NCBI RefSeq assembly: GCF_026241895.1
Contig: NZ_JAPJIV010000004.1
Span: 1-64,000 of the forward strand
DNA from: Pseudomonas sp. RIT-562
GTDB lineage: Bacteria > Pseudomonadota > Gammaproteobacteria > Pseudomonadales > Pseudomonadaceae
Length of the DNA: 64,000 bases
Direction: 5' to 3'
The notes beneath the pieces are model-generated. The model saw only the letters and a program-made list of their open reading frames with translations, was not told the DNA's origin and searched no databases. Of the stretch, positions 34,582-46,978 are shown in pieces. Made by a program: the position numbers and the translations under genes. Within the stretch, counting starts at the first letter, position 1, and each line of letters opens with the position of its first letter.

Positions 34582-36036
34582 ATGAGCCAAAACAAGACGT
34601 TAACCACCGCCAGTGGCGCTCCTGTCGCCGATAACCAGAATTCCCGTTCCGCCGGATCTCGCGGCCCGCTGCTGCTCGACGATTTTCACCTGCTCGAAAA
34701 GCTCGCCCACTTCAACCGTGAAAACATTCCTGAGCGTCGCGTCCACGCCAAGGGTTCGGGTGCCTACGGCACCTTCACCGTGACTCGCGATATCACCGAA
34801 TACACCAGCGCCAAGCTGTTTGAAACGGTCGGCAAGCAAACCCCGACTTTCCTGCGATTTTCTACCGTAGGTGGTGAGCGCGGTTCGGCCGACACCGAAC
34901 GCGACCCTCGTGGCTTTGCCCTCAAGTTTTACACCGAGGAAGGTAACTGGGACATCGTCGGCAACAACACTCCGGTGTTCTTCATTCGTGATCCGCTGAA
35001 ATTCCCGGACTTTATCCACACGCAAAAACGTCTACCGCAGAGCAACCTCAAAAGTGCACAAATGATGTGGGACTTCTGGTCGCACTCGCCTGAGGCGTTG
35101 CACCAGGTCACCATCCTATTCTCGGACCGGGGCATCCCTGACGGCTACCGTCACATGCACGGCTTCGGCAGCCACACCTACAGCTTGCTCAATGCCAAAG
35201 GCGAACGTCACTGGGTGAAATGGCATTACAAGACCCAGCAAGGGATCAAGAACCTGGCACCGGCAGAGGCTGCACGCCTGGCCGGTACCGACCCGGATTA
35301 TGCCCAGCGCGACCTGTTCGAAGCGATCGAGCGCGGTGACTTCCCGAAATGGCGCGTGTGCATTCAGATCATGAGTGAGGCCCAGGCTGCCGCTCATTAC
35401 GAAAATCCGTTCGACGTGACCAAGACCTGGTCGCAGAAGGAGTTCCCGCTGATCGAAGTGGGCCAGCTTGAGCTCAACCGTAATCCGCTGAACTACTTCG
35501 CCGAAGTCGAGCAAGCGGCGTTCGGTCCAAGCAACATGGTGCCCGGCGTTGGCCTGTCGCCCGATCGTATGCTCCAAGGCCGGGTGTTCGCCTACGCTGA
35601 TGCTCACCGCTACCGCATCGGCACCAACCATCAGCAGTTGCCGGTAAATGCCCCTCGCAGCCCAGTGAACACCTACCAGCGCGATGGCTCTATGGCGTTT
35701 GGCAACAATGGTGGTGCGGCACCCAATTACGAACCGAACAGTTACGTGGAGTCGCCCAAGCAGGCGCCTCGTTACGCCGAGCCAGCTCTGCAGTTGAGCG
35801 GTGCAGCAGACCGCTACGATCATCGCGAAGACACTGACTACTACAGCCACGCCGGTGCGCTGTTCCGGTTGATGAGCGATCAGCAAAAGCAATTGCTGGT
35901 GAGCAACATTGCTGGAGCTATGTCGGGAGTTTCCAGCGATGTAGTTGATCGCCAGTTGCAGCATTTCTTCAAAGCCGATCCGGCGTATGGAGAAGCAATC
36001 GCAAGGGCACTCAACGTACAGATTAACGAAGTCTAA
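34582..36036 (+). CDS. katA: Haem catalase KatA
   Basis: The 484-residue small-subunit catalase converts hydrogen peroxide to water and oxygen. Visible are the catalytic His in [14 protein letters not shown], the Asn in VGNNTPVFF, and the haem-ligand Tyr in [15 protein letters not shown] 34582 is chosen because GAGGAAG precedes it and related catalases start near here; an in-frame GTG at 34501 would add 27 unrelated residues. It follows rplQ and precedes the ferritin gene exactly as P. aeruginosa katA-bfrA does. No signal peptide is seen, so it is cytosolic. Confidence 0.95.
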   Translation: MSQNKTLTTASGAPVADNQNSRSAGSRGPLLLDDFHLLEKLAHFNRENIPERRVHAKGSGAYGTFTVTRDITEYTSAKLFETVGKQTPTFLRFSTVGGERGSADTERDPRGFALKFYTEEGNWDIVGNNTPVFFIRDPLKFPDFIHTQKRLPQSNLKSAQMMWDFWSHSPEALHQVTILFSDRGIPDGYRHMHGFGSHTYSLLNAKGERHWVKWHYKTQQGIKNLAPAEAARLAGTDPDYAQRDLFEAIERGDFPKWRVCIQIMSEAQAAAHYENPFDVTKTWSQKEFPLIEVGQLELNRNPLNYFAEVEQAAFGPSNMVPGVGLSPDRMLQGRVFAYADAHRYRIGTNHQQLPVNAPRSPVNTYQRDGSMAFGNNGGAAPNYEPNSYVESPKQAPRYAEPALQLSGAADRYDHREDTDYYSHAGALFRLMSDQQKQLLVSNIAGAMSGVSSDVVDRQLQHFFKADPAYGEAIARALNVQINEV

Positions 36037-36047
36037 ACGAGAAGCAG

Positions 36048-36072
36048 AACCGCCCTCATTTGGGCGGTTTTT
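36048..36072 (+). terminator. Intrinsic terminator after katA
   Basis: AACCGCCC and GGGCGGTT form a hairpin around TCATT, followed by TTT. It separates katA from the ferritin gene. Confidence 0.85.
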
Positions 36073-36185
36073 GCGTCATTTAAGCTGGTTTTCTCTGAAT
36101 ATCTTCGCTTTTATTGCGTGTGGCGAGTGACGTTCCGGTCATGTTGGTTCAAACTACAGACTTTCAAGCAGGGAGATGTAGGGCG

Positions 36186-36650
36186 ATGCAAGGCCACCCA
36201 GACGTTATCGATTACCTCAACACGTTGCTGACCGGCGAACTAGCCGCCCGTGACCAATATTTTGTTCACTCGCGGATGTATGAGGACTGGGGTTTCACCA
36301 AGCTCTACGAACGTATCAACCACGAGATGGAAGAGGAAGCCGGGCACGCTGATGCCTTGATGCGCCGAATTCTGATGCTCGAAGGCACCCCGCGCATGCG
36401 TCCTGACGACCTCGATGTCGGCACTACCGTGCCGGACATGTTGGCTGCCGACTTGCGCCTTGAATACAAGGTCCGGGCAGCACTGTGCAAGGGCATTGAA
36501 CTGTGCGAACTGCACAAGGACTACGTCAGCCGAGAAATCCTGCGAATTCAGCTGAACGATACTGAAGAAGATCACACCTATTGGCTGGAGAAGCAGTTGG
36601 GTCTGATCAAGTTGATTGGCCTGGAGAATTACCTGCAGTCTCACGCCTGA
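36186..36650 (+). CDS. ftnA: Bacterial ferritin of the FtnA/BfrA type (no haem ligand)
   Basis: The 154-residue iron-storage protein of the ferritin/bacterioferritin superfamily has the di-iron ferroxidase ligands E18, E51, H54, E93, E127 and H130. Residue 52, the haem-binding Met in bacterioferritins, is Ala (EEEAGHAD). P. aeruginosa BfrA shares this lack and was reclassified as a haem-free ferritin, FtnA. ATG 36186 matches the family start [18 protein letters not shown]; upstream in-frame codons are non-conserved. The katA neighbour matters: BfrA was reported to support KatA activity in P. aeruginosa. Confidence 0.92.
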   Translation: MQGHPDVIDYLNTLLTGELAARDQYFVHSRMYEDWGFTKLYERINHEMEEEAGHADALMRRILMLEGTPRMRPDDLDVGTTVPDMLAADLRLEYKVRAALCKGIELCELHKDYVSREILRIQLNDTEEDHTYWLEKQLGLIKLIGLENYLQSHA

Positions 36651-36662
36651 TTCATCTGCAAC

Positions 36663-36701
36663 AAAAAGCCCCTGTCACCGACCAAGTGACAGGGGCTTTT
36701 T
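36663..36701. terminator. Bidirectional terminator between ftnA and uvrA
   Basis: AAAAAGCCCCTGTCAC pairs with GTGACAGGGGCTTTTT around a 7-nt loop. It has A and T runs on both sides, so it serves both convergent genes. Confidence 0.92.
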
Positions 36702-36713
36702 CATGGGGCCGAA

Positions 36714-39548
<2,835 letters not shown>

Positions 39549-39739
39549 AGTGGCCTCGCTTGGCGGGCGTCGAAAACGTAGGAGTATACGGCCAAATACT
39601 GGATGGATGCACACTATCAAACGAGCGGGTTATTCTCTTACATGAAGAGTCTGTCAGGTGAGCGCGGCAAAGCGTCGCGATATACCCTGTCAATCGATGG
39701 GACTGGTAGAATCGCCGCCGGTTCACATGAGGTTTTTCC

Positions 39740-41137
39740 ATGCACGATCCCCACAGCGAACGCATGAGTGGCAGTGAGACCCGCGCAGCAAGCGGTCTGG
39801 CCCTGGTGTTCGCCTTCCGTATGCTTGGCATGTTCATGGTGTTGCCGGTGTTGGCGACCTACGGCATGGACCTGGCTGGAGCGACCCCGGCCCTCATCGG
39901 CCTGGCGATTGGCGCTTACGGCCTGACCCAGGCGCTGTTCCAGATTCCCTTTGGCTTCATTTCCGACCGCATCGGACGGCGCCCGGTTATCTACCTGGGG
40001 CTGATCATCTTCGCCCTGGGTAGCGTCTTGGCCGCCAATGCCGATTCGATCTGGGGCGTGATTGCCGGTCGCATCCTGCAGGGCGCAGGCGCGATTTCCG
40101 CGGCGGTGATGGCGCTGTTGTCCGACCTGACCCGCGAGCAGCACCGCACCAAAGCCATGGCCATGATCGGCATGACCATCGGCTTGTCATTCGCCGTTGC
40201 CATGGTCGTGGGCCCGCTGCTGACGCGTGCCTTTGGCCTTTCCGGGCTGTTCCTCGCCACGGGTGGTATGGCCCTGCTCGGCATTGTCATCGTGATGTTC
40301 ATGGTGCCCCGTGCCACCGGGCCGCTGCAGCATCGCGAATCCGGCGTGGCGCGGCAGGCGCTGTTGCCGACGCTCAAGCATCCGGATCTGTTGCGCCTGG
40401 ACCTGGGCATTTTTGTGTTGCACGCCATGTTGATGTCGAGCTTCGTTGCCTTGCCCCTGGCCCTGGTCGAAAAAGCCGGCCTGCCCAAGGAGCAACACTG
40501 GTGGGTCTACCTGACCGCGCTGCTGATTTCTTTCTTCGCCATGATCCCGTTCATTATCTACGGCGAGAAGAAACGCAAAATGAAACGAGTTTTATTGGGC
40601 GCGGTGCTGACGCTGATGCTCACTGAGCTATTCTTCTGGCAGTTCGGCGATAGCTTGCGGGCTCTGGTCATTGGCACGGTGGTGTTCTTCACCGCGTTCA
40701 ACTTGCTGGAAGCTTCGTTGCCATCGCTGATCAGCAAGGTTTCACCGGCAGGCGGCAAGGGCACGGCCATGGGGGTTTACTCCACCAGTCAGTTCCTCGG
40801 TTCGGCGTTGGGCGGGATCATGGGCGGGTGGATGTTCCAGCATGGCGGTTTGTCGGCTGTGTTCCTTGGATGCGCCGGGCTGGCTGCCCTCTGGTTGGCC
40901 TTTGCTGTTACCATGCGCGAACCACCCTACGTGACGAGCCTGCGCTTGCCGCTGTCGCCCGAGGCGATCCGCGAAGCGGGTCTGGTCGAGCGCCTGATGG
41001 CCGTCGTAGGGGTAACAGATGCAGTCGTGGTTGCTGATGAAGCAGCCATTTACATCAAATTGGACACCGAACTATTGGATCGCACCACCCTCGAGCGCCT
41101 GGTGAACAACCCGGCCCCGACAGCGTGCGAAGCCTAG
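39740..41137 (+). CDS. YajR-type major facilitator superfamily transporter
   Basis: The 465-residue inner-membrane protein has about twelve hydrophobic segments and the MFS motif A, GFISDRIGRRP, between helices 2 and 3. After the last helix a soluble C-terminal stretch (about residues 395-465, with VVGVTDAVVVADEAAIYIKLD) resembles the ferredoxin-like YAM domain of E. coli YajR. The substrate is unknown. It precedes ssb by 9 bp, as PA4233 precedes ssb in P. aeruginosa, and they may be cotranscribed. Confidence 0.85.
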   Translation: MHDPHSERMSGSETRAASGLALVFAFRMLGMFMVLPVLATYGMDLAGATPALIGLAIGAYGLTQALFQIPFGFISDRIGRRPVIYLGLIIFALGSVLAANADSIWGVIAGRILQGAGAISAAVMALLSDLTREQHRTKAMAMIGMTIGLSFAVAMVVGPLLTRAFGLSGLFLATGGMALLGIVIVMFMVPRATGPLQHRESGVARQALLPTLKHPDLLRLDLGIFVLHAMLMSSFVALPLALVEKAGLPKEQHWWVYLTALLISFFAMIPFIIYGEKKRKMKRVLLGAVLTLMLTELFFWQFGDSLRALVIGTVVFFTAFNLLEASLPSLISKVSPAGGKGTAMGVYSTSQFLGSALGGIMGGWMFQHGGLSAVFLGCAGLAALWLAFAVTMREPPYVTSLRLPLSPEAIREAGLVERLMAVVGVTDAVVVADEAAIYIKLDTELLDRTTLERLVNNPAPTACEA

Positions 41138-41146
41138 GAGAACGTT

Positions 41147-41680
41147 ATGGCCCGTGGGGTTAACAAAGTCATATTGGTCGGCACTTGCGGCCAGGATCCC
41201 GAAGTTCGCTACCTGCCTAACGGTAACGCCGTGACCAACCTGAGTCTGGCGACCAGCGAACAGTGGACTGACAAGCAAACCGGTCAGAAGGTCGAGAAGA
41301 CCGAATGGCACCGTGTTTCGATGTTCGGCAAGGTTGCCGAGATCGCCGGCGAATACCTGCGTAAAGGTTCGCAGGTGTACATCGAAGGCAAGCTGCAGAC
41401 CCGTGAGTGGGAAAAAGACGGTATCAAGCGTTACACCACTGAAATTGTGGTCGACATGCAAGGCACCATGCAACTGCTGGGCGGCCGTCCACAACAGGGC
41501 GATCAGCAAGGCGGGGGCAACAACTACCAGCAGTCCGCCCCGGCTCCACGCCAGCAGGCTCCGCGCCCGCAATCGGCACCGCAACAATCGGCACCGCAGC
41601 AGTCGCGCCCGGCACCTCAGCAGGCCGCACCGCAGCCAGCTCCGGATTTCGACAGCTTTGATGACGATATCCCGTTCTGA
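41147..41680 (+). CDS. ssb: Single-stranded DNA-binding protein
   Basis: The 177-residue SSB protects single-stranded DNA and recruits repair and replication proteins. It has an N-terminal OB fold (about 1-112, starting [20 protein letters not shown]), a Gln/Pro-rich disordered linker (about 113-165) and the acidic tip DSFDDDIPF that partner proteins bind. It starts with ATG 41147 after AGGAGAACG. Confidence 0.98.
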   Translation: MARGVNKVILVGTCGQDPEVRYLPNGNAVTNLSLATSEQWTDKQTGQKVEKTEWHRVSMFGKVAEIAGEYLRKGSQVYIEGKLQTREWEKDGIKRYTTEIVVDMQGTMQLLGGRPQQGDQQGGGNNYQQSAPAPRQQAPRPQSAPQQSAPQQSRPAPQQAAPQPAPDFDSFDDDIPF

Positions 41681-41706
41681 TCCGCAGCTTCTTCAGAACC
41701 GTAAAC

Positions 41707-41739
41707 AAAAAAAGCGAAGCCACATGGCTTCGCTTTTTT
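41707..41739. terminator. Bidirectional terminator between ssb and the OsmC-YcaO gene
   Basis: AAAAAAAGCGAAGCCA pairs with TGGCTTCGCTTTTTT around CA, with A and T tracts on both strands. It ends ssb and the convergent OsmC-YcaO gene. Confidence 0.93.
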
Positions 41740-41756
41740 GTGGGCGACGTTAAAGG

Positions 41757-43961
41757 TTAACGGGAAATAGCCCCCACACTGGCCCGCGCCGAGTGCAGTT
41801 TCTTGTAGCTGTCGATCAGCCGCAGATGTCGGTCCAGCCCTTCCAGCTTCATGCTGGTCGGCGTCAAGCCGAAGAAGCGCACAGTGCCATCCACCGAGCC
41901 TATCGCCGCGTCCGTGCGCTCGTTGCCAAACATCCGGCGGAAGTTGGCCTCGTAGTCTTCCAGCTCCAGGTCTTCATCCAACTTCATTTCCAGCACTACG
42001 TTGACCGCCTGGTAGAACAGGCCGCGTTCAACCGTGTTGTCGTTGTACTGCAGGAACATCTCCACCGCCTCTTTCGCCTCCTCATACTGCTGCAAGGCGA
42101 GATAGATCAGCAGCTTCAACTCCAGGATCGTCAACTGACCCCAAGCGGTGTTGTCATCAAATTCGATGCCGATCAACGAAGTGATGTCGGTGTAGTCGTC
42201 CAGCTCACTTTCCACCAGGCGCTCAACCAGGGCTTGCAGTTCCTCTTCGTCCAGGCGATGCAGGTTGAGGATGTCGGCGCGGAAGAACAGCGCTTTGTTG
42301 GTGTTGTCCCAGATCAGGTCGTCTGCGGGATAGATTTCCGAGTAGTCCGGCACCAGGATGCGGCACGCCTTGGCGCCGATATGCTCGTAGACCGCCATGT
42401 ACATCTGCTTGCCCATGCCATCGAGAATGCCGAACAAGGTTTCGGCTTCTTGGGCATTCGAGTTTTCGCCCTGGCCGGAGAAGTCCCACTCGACGAACTC
42501 GTAATCCGATTTCGAGCTGAAGAAGCGCCACGACACCACGCCGCTCGAGTCGATGAAGTGCTCGACGAAGTTGTTCGGCTCGGTCACCGCATGTCCTTCG
42601 AAAGTTGGCTGAGGCAGATCGTTGAGACCTTCGAAGCTGCGACCCTGAAGCAATTCGGTCAGGCTGCGTTCCAGTGCGACTTCCAGGCTCGGGTGCGCAC
42701 CGAAGGAGGCAAATACGCCGCCAGTACGCGGGTTCATCAGGGTGACGCACATCACCGGGAATTCACCACCCAGGGATGCATCCTTGACCAGCACGGGGAA
42801 CCCTTGTTCTTCCAGGGCCTGAATACCGGCCAGGATGCTCGGGTATTTCGCCAGCACGTCAGCCGGAACATCCGGCAAGGCAAATTCGCCCTCGATGATT
42901 TCGCGTTTGACCGCGCGTTCGAAGATCTCCGACAGGCATTGCACCTGGGCTTCGGCCAGCGTGTTGCCAGCGCTCATGCCGTTGCTCAGGAACAGGTTTT
43001 CAATCAGGTTTGAAGGGAAGTACACCACTTCACCGTCAGAACGACGCACATACGGCAGCGAGCAGATGCCACGCTCTTCGTTACCCGAATTGGTATCGAT
43101 CAGGTGGGAGCCGCGCAGCTCGCCGTCGCGGTTGTAGATCTTCAGGCAGTGCTCGTCGAGAATCTCCGGCGGCAGCGCGTCTTTGCGACCGGGCTTGAAC
43201 CAGCGCTCGTCCGGATAGTGCACAAACGCGGCGTTGGCGATGTCTTCGCCCCAGAACTGGTCGTTGTAGAAGAAGTTGCAGTTGAGGCGCTCGATAAATT
43301 CGCCCAGCGCCGACGCCAGGGCGGCTTCCTTGGTCGCGCCCTTGCCGTTGGTGAAGCACATTGGCGAGTGCGCATCGCGGATATGCAGCGACCACACGTT
43401 GGGCACGATATTGCGCCACGAGGCGATTTCGATCTTCATGCCCAGGTCCGCCAGGATCGCCGACATGTTGGCGATCGTTTGTTCCAGCGGCAGGTCCTTG
43501 CCGGCAATATAAGTGCTGGCCTGCGAGCTGGAAGCCGGCATCAGCAATGCCTGGGCATCGGCGTCGAGGTTGTCGACTTCTTCGATTACAAACTCAGGGC
43601 CGGCCTGCACCACTTTTTTCACGGTGCAACGGTCGATGGAGCGCAGGATGCCCTGGCGGTCCTTGTCGGAAATGTCCGCTGGCAACTCGACCTGGATCTT
43701 GAAGATCTGGTTGTAGCGGTTTTCCGGGTCGACAATATTGTTCTGAGACAGGCGGATGTTGTCGGTGGGGATATTGCGGGTGCTGCAGTACAACTTTACA
43801 AAGTACGCCGCACACAACGCCGACGAAGCCAGGAAGTAGTCGAACGGGCCTGGCGCCGAGCCATCGCCCTTGTAGCGGATAGGTTGATCGGCCACCACCG
43901 TGAAGTCATCGAACTTGGCTTCAAGTCGAAGGTTGTCGAGAAAGTTGACCTTGATTTCCAT
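41757..43961 (-). CDS. OsmC-YcaO fusion protein
   Basis: The 734-residue protein joins an OsmC/Ohr-like domain (about 1-135) to a YcaO domain (about 160-570) and a helical, TPR-like tail. The OsmC part keeps two cysteines in the family positions, C50 (SSALCAAYF) and C112 (RCTVKK), which could form a peroxidatic pair. The YcaO part shows the ATP-binding signatures GKGATKEAALASALGEFIERL and AEAQVQCLSEIFERA. E. coli YcaO helps RimO methylthiolate S12. The tail ends without the PxPxP of azoline-forming YcaO enzymes, so a peptide-natural-product role is unlikely. Precise reaction unknown. Confidence 0.88.
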   Translation of the reverse strand: MEIKVNFLDNLRLEAKFDDFTVVADQPIRYKGDGSAPGPFDYFLASSALCAAYFVKLYCSTRNIPTDNIRLSQNNIVDPENRYNQIFKIQVELPADISDKDRQGILRSIDRCTVKKVVQAGPEFVIEEVDNLDADAQALLMPASSSQASTYIAGKDLPLEQTIANMSAILADLGMKIEIASWRNIVPNVWSLHIRDAHSPMCFTNGKGATKEAALASALGEFIERLNCNFFYNDQFWGEDIANAAFVHYPDERWFKPGRKDALPPEILDEHCLKIYNRDGELRGSHLIDTNSGNEERGICSLPYVRRSDGEVVYFPSNLIENLFLSNGMSAGNTLAEAQVQCLSEIFERAVKREIIEGEFALPDVPADVLAKYPSILAGIQALEEQGFPVLVKDASLGGEFPVMCVTLMNPRTGGVFASFGAHPSLEVALERSLTELLQGRSFEGLNDLPQPTFEGHAVTEPNNFVEHFIDSSGVVSWRFFSSKSDYEFVEWDFSGQGENSNAQEAETLFGILDGMGKQMYMAVYEHIGAKACRILVPDYSEIYPADDLIWDNTNKALFFRADILNLHRLDEEELQALVERLVESELDDYTDITSLIGIEFDDNTAWGQLTILELKLLIYLALQQYEEAKEAVEMFLQYNDNTVERGLFYQAVNVVLEMKLDEDLELEDYEANFRRMFGNERTDAAIGSVDGTVRFFGLTPTSMKLEGLDRHLRLIDSYKKLHSARASVGAISR

Positions 43962-44096
43962 GGGGGGTACCAGAGTAGCGGGCTAGTCGATTTGGCCGCC
44001 ATTATCCGGCATTTCAACGGTAAGTCTCCCCCGTCGGGCTGTTTTAGCCGGTAACGCATGGGCCAGTCGAACAAGTCCGCCTGGCCCATTTCAAGC

Positions 44097-44651
44097 TTAG
44101 CGGTGGGCGGCGAGGAATTCGTCAGTGGAGATCACACTCGCATAGGCAAAACCCAATGCCGACATGAACGCTGCATGTACCTGGGCGGCGGGCACGGTGA
44201 TGCCATTAAATTCCAGGTCGCGGCTGGCGCACGCGTCGTGAATCACCGTGACGGTGTAACCGAGGTCGGCAGCGGCGCGGGTAATGCCGTCGACGCACAT
44301 GTGGCTCATGCTGCCGACCACGACCAGCTCCCTGATGTCTTGCTCGTCAAGGATCGATTGCAGTTCGGTTTCACGGAACGAGTTGACGAAGTGCTTGAGC
44401 ACCACCGGTTCATCAGCTCGGTTGAGGACTTTGGGGTGCAGTTTTGCGCCTTCGGAGCCCGGGGTGAAGAAGGGCGCTTCGTCGGAAGTGAACTCATGAC
44501 GAATATGCACCACCGAGTCACCGGCATCGCGAAAGGCCTGGAGCAGACGTACGGCATTGTCGGCTGCAGCGTCGGCGCCCACCAGTGGCCACTTGCCTTG
44601 GGGGAAGTAGTCGTTTTGGATATCGACTACGATGAGTGCTTGCTTGGCCAT
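44097..44651 (-). CDS. Isochorismatase-family cysteine hydrolase
   Basis: The 184-residue cytosolic hydrolase has the catalytic triad pattern of the family: Asp in LIVVDIQNDYF, Lys in VVLKHFVNSF and Cys in GSMSHMCVDG. Substrates in this family are amides or related compounds; this one cannot be assigned. ATG 44651 is chosen because GAGG lies 8 bp upstream; an ATG two codons earlier is too close to it. It is divergent from a GlxA-type regulator 101 bp away, its probable controller. Confidence 0.88.
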   Translation of the reverse strand: MAKQALIVVDIQNDYFPQGKWPLVGADAAADNAVRLLQAFRDAGDSVVHIRHEFTSDEAPFFTPGSEGAKLHPKVLNRADEPVVLKHFVNSFRETELQSILDEQDIRELVVVGSMSHMCVDGITRAAADLGYTVTVIHDACASRDLEFNGITVPAAQVHAAFMSALGFAYASVISTDEFLAAHR

Positions 44652-44752
44652 GGTCATTTCCTCGAACAGTGTGTTGGTGTGGAATGGAGTATCGGGGGTG
44701 GCAGGCATGCCGAGGATTGGCCGCACCGACAATAGAAGGGGGAAAACTGACA

Positions 44753-45739
44753 ATGAGTCTGCAAAGGACCGTCGCAGAGCTGGGTGTGCTGATTTACCCC
44801 GGCGCGCAGATGGCGGCGGTGCACGGGTTGACGGATTTGTTCGGGGTGGCCAACCGGATTGCTGCCGAACATCAGGCTGCACAATTGCCGCTGTTGCGTG
44901 TCAGTCACTGGCAGGTCAGCGATGACCTGCCACCGACCCGGGTATACGACAGCCATCCAGCCCCCGAGAATTCCCTGGTGGCGGTGTTGATTCCGCCGTC
45001 GATTGCCGGTTTCACCGAGGGGCAGGCTCCGCCGTCATTGTTCCAATGGCTGCGCGAGCAACATGCCAGCGGTGCGACCCTGGGTGGAGTCTGCGTGGGT
45101 TCGATTTTGCTGGCCGAAAGCGGTTTGCTCGACGGCCGCAGTGCCACCACGCACTGGACTTCGGCCAAGGGTTTCGCCGAACGATATCCTGCGATCAAGC
45201 TCAAGGCCGACACGCCGATTGTCGATGATGGTGACTTGATCACCACGGCCGGGTTGATGGCATGGTCAGAGCTGGGCTTGCGCCTGGTCGACCGCCTGCT
45301 TGGGCCGAGCATCGCTACCGGCACCGCGCGATTCCTGGTGGTCGAGCACAGCGACAGTGCCAGCGAGTGCGGCAGTAACTTCTCACCTATTCTCAATCAT
45401 GGTGACTCGGCGATTCTCAAGGTCCAGCACTGGCTGCAAGGCACCGGCGCGACCGAGGTGTCCCTGGCGGCGATGGCTGCGCGCGCAGGGCTGGAAGAGC
45501 GCACGTTCCTGCGTCGGTTTCGCGCCGCCACCGGGCTTAAACCGACCGAGTACTGCCAGCATCTGCGAGTCGGAAAGGCCCGGGAAATGCTTGAGTTCAC
45601 CAATGGCACGATCGATCACATTGCCTGGACGGTGGGGTATCAAGACCCAAGTGCGTTCCGCGCCACCTTCAGGAAAATCACCGGGCTAGCGCCGAGCGAT
45701 TATCGTAATCGCTTTGGCGTGGGCGCTGGCCAGAGTTGA
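44753..45739 (+). CDS. GlxA-type transcriptional regulator (DJ-1/PfpI plus AraC domains)
   Basis: The 328-residue regulator has an N-terminal DJ-1/PfpI amidotransferase-like domain (about 1-185, with the elbow LGGVCVGSILLAESGLL) and a C-terminal AraC/XylS double helix-turn-helix (about 225-320, with AARAGLEERTFLRRF and VGYQDPSAFRATFRKITG). Such proteins sense small nitrogenous ligands. ATG 44753 follows AAGGGGG; a longer in-frame reading would overlap the divergent hydrolase. It probably controls that hydrolase. Confidence 0.9.
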   Translation: MSLQRTVAELGVLIYPGAQMAAVHGLTDLFGVANRIAAEHQAAQLPLLRVSHWQVSDDLPPTRVYDSHPAPENSLVAVLIPPSIAGFTEGQAPPSLFQWLREQHASGATLGGVCVGSILLAESGLLDGRSATTHWTSAKGFAERYPAIKLKADTPIVDDGDLITTAGLMAWSELGLRLVDRLLGPSIATGTARFLVVEHSDSASECGSNFSPILNHGDSAILKVQHWLQGTGATEVSLAAMAARAGLEERTFLRRFRAATGLKPTEYCQHLRVGKAREMLEFTNGTIDHIAWTVGYQDPSAFRATFRKITGLAPSDYRNRFGVGAGQS

Positions 45740-45868
45740 ACGCTCGATCATGGGAAATGTCGGAGTGATTAACCGCAAGCTTCACTGACGGTATCCAGCA
45801 GGTGGCATTTGGCTTGATCCGCAGCCCTGGCCTGCGACACCCACCAAGCGCAGATTGAAGGGGGATGC

Positions 45869-46978
45869 ATGACCCCAACAAACCGCAAGAAACTGGTCGT
45901 CGCGCACTCCGTGCGAGCCCAGGCACCTCAGCATGAGGTGGAAACCAACCGCGCGCTGGCTCGTTGGCTGGCGCAGATTCTCGGGCTGAAATTCGGCGGC
46001 AGTTACGATGCGAGCATGCATGGCGGTCGCGAACTGTATCTGTTGCCGACCCAGACCCTGGTGGGCGTGGCGGCCGCTCGTGAATTGGGCGTAAAGGGTC
46101 CGGAAGATTTGTGGGGCGGGTACGTCGACTATGATTTCATCTGCACCAAGGCCATCAGCCATGGTTTGTTCAGTCGCGATGCGTATGCGCCGCAAGGCTG
46201 GTCGCCGTTGTTTTCCGAGCGGGTGCGCAAAGTGGTGCTCGACGGCCTGAGCGTGTTTTCCCTGGAAGACGCCCGCCCCGCAGCGGAGCATCTGCTGCAA
46301 GATGGTCCGATCCGGCTCAAGCCGGTGCACGCCTGCGCCGGTCGTGGCCAGGAGGTAATCAAAAGCCTGCGGCAATTCGACGCCATTCTCGCCAGACCCG
46401 ATGCCCAGGCCCTGTTCAGCGAGGGTGTGGTGCTGGAGCAGGATCTGCAAAACGTCATCACCCACAGCGTCGGCCAGAGCTTTATTGGCGGTAAGGTCCT
46501 CAGCTATTGCGGCGATCAGTACCTGACCGAGGACGGTCACGGCGAGCAGGTCTACGGCGGTTCAAACTTGCTGGTGGTGCAGGGTTATTACGAAGACCTG
46601 CTCGACTTGCCGCTGGCCGAGGACGTACGGCTGGCTATTCGCCAGGCCCAGGTCTTCGATAGCGCGGCCGACGAGGCCTACCCTGGTTTCTACGCTTCGC
46701 GGCGTAATTACGACATCGCTCAAGGCCTGGACAGTACCGGGCAGATGCGCAGCGGCGTGCTGGAGCAGTCCTGGCGCATGGGCGGCGCCAGCAGCGCCGA
46801 AGTGGCCGCCTTGCAGTCTTTCGTCAACGACCCGGGGATGCGCGCGATTCGAGTGTCGTCGGTGGAAACCTATATCGATCAGCCGCTGCCTGCGGACGCC
46901 ATTGAGGTGTACCGCGGACCTGCGGAAAACAGTGACTTTCTTCTCAAGTACGTGACGGTCAAATCCTATGACGGCTAG
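45869..46978 (+). CDS. DUF3182 family protein, ATP-grasp-like
   Basis: The 369-residue protein resembles DUF3182 proteins, common in Pseudomonas and of unknown function. Parts look like an ATP-grasp fold: IRLKPVHACAGRGQEV (about 148-163) as the nucleotide-binding strand and loop, SEGVVLEQDL, and a late GVLEQSWRMGGASSAE that fits the metal-binding strand. It starts at ATG 45869 after AAGGGGG and overlaps the next gene by 11 bp. Ligase activity is inference from these motifs only. Confidence 0.7.
   Translation: MTPTNRKKLVVAHSVRAQAPQHEVETNRALARWLAQILGLKFGGSYDASMHGGRELYLLPTQTLVGVAAARELGVKGPEDLWGGYVDYDFICTKAISHGLFSRDAYAPQGWSPLFSERVRKVVLDGLSVFSLEDARPAAEHLLQDGPIRLKPVHACAGRGQEVIKSLRQFDAILARPDAQALFSEGVVLEQDLQNVITHSVGQSFIGGKVLSYCGDQYLTEDGHGEQVYGGSNLLVVQGYYEDLLDLPLAEDVRLAIRQAQVFDSAADEAYPGFYASRRNYDIAQGLDSTGQMRSGVLEQSWRMGGASSAEVAALQSFVNDPGMRAIRVSSVETYIDQPLPADAIEVYRGPAENSDFLLKYVTVKSYDG

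Noticed and set aside
39549-39739. LexA (SOS) box between uvrA and the MFS gene
   Set aside because: uvrA and ssb are SOS genes in E. coli, but no CTGTATAA-N2-ATACAG-like palindrome is present. The segment TACTGGATGGATGCACA lacks the second half. A TATACT -10-like element (39583-39588, minus strand) has no good -35.
41793-43013. A 406-codon frame opposite the OsmC-YcaO gene
   Set aside because: Shadow of the real minus-strand gene. Composition is rich in His, Gln and Arg, with no recognisable family.
44058-44089. ATGGGCCAG/CTGGCCCAT inverted repeat after the cysteine hydrolase gene
   Set aside because: The stem is perfect but the loop is 14 nt and no T tract follows on the hydrolase strand. 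It is too uncertain to call a terminator.
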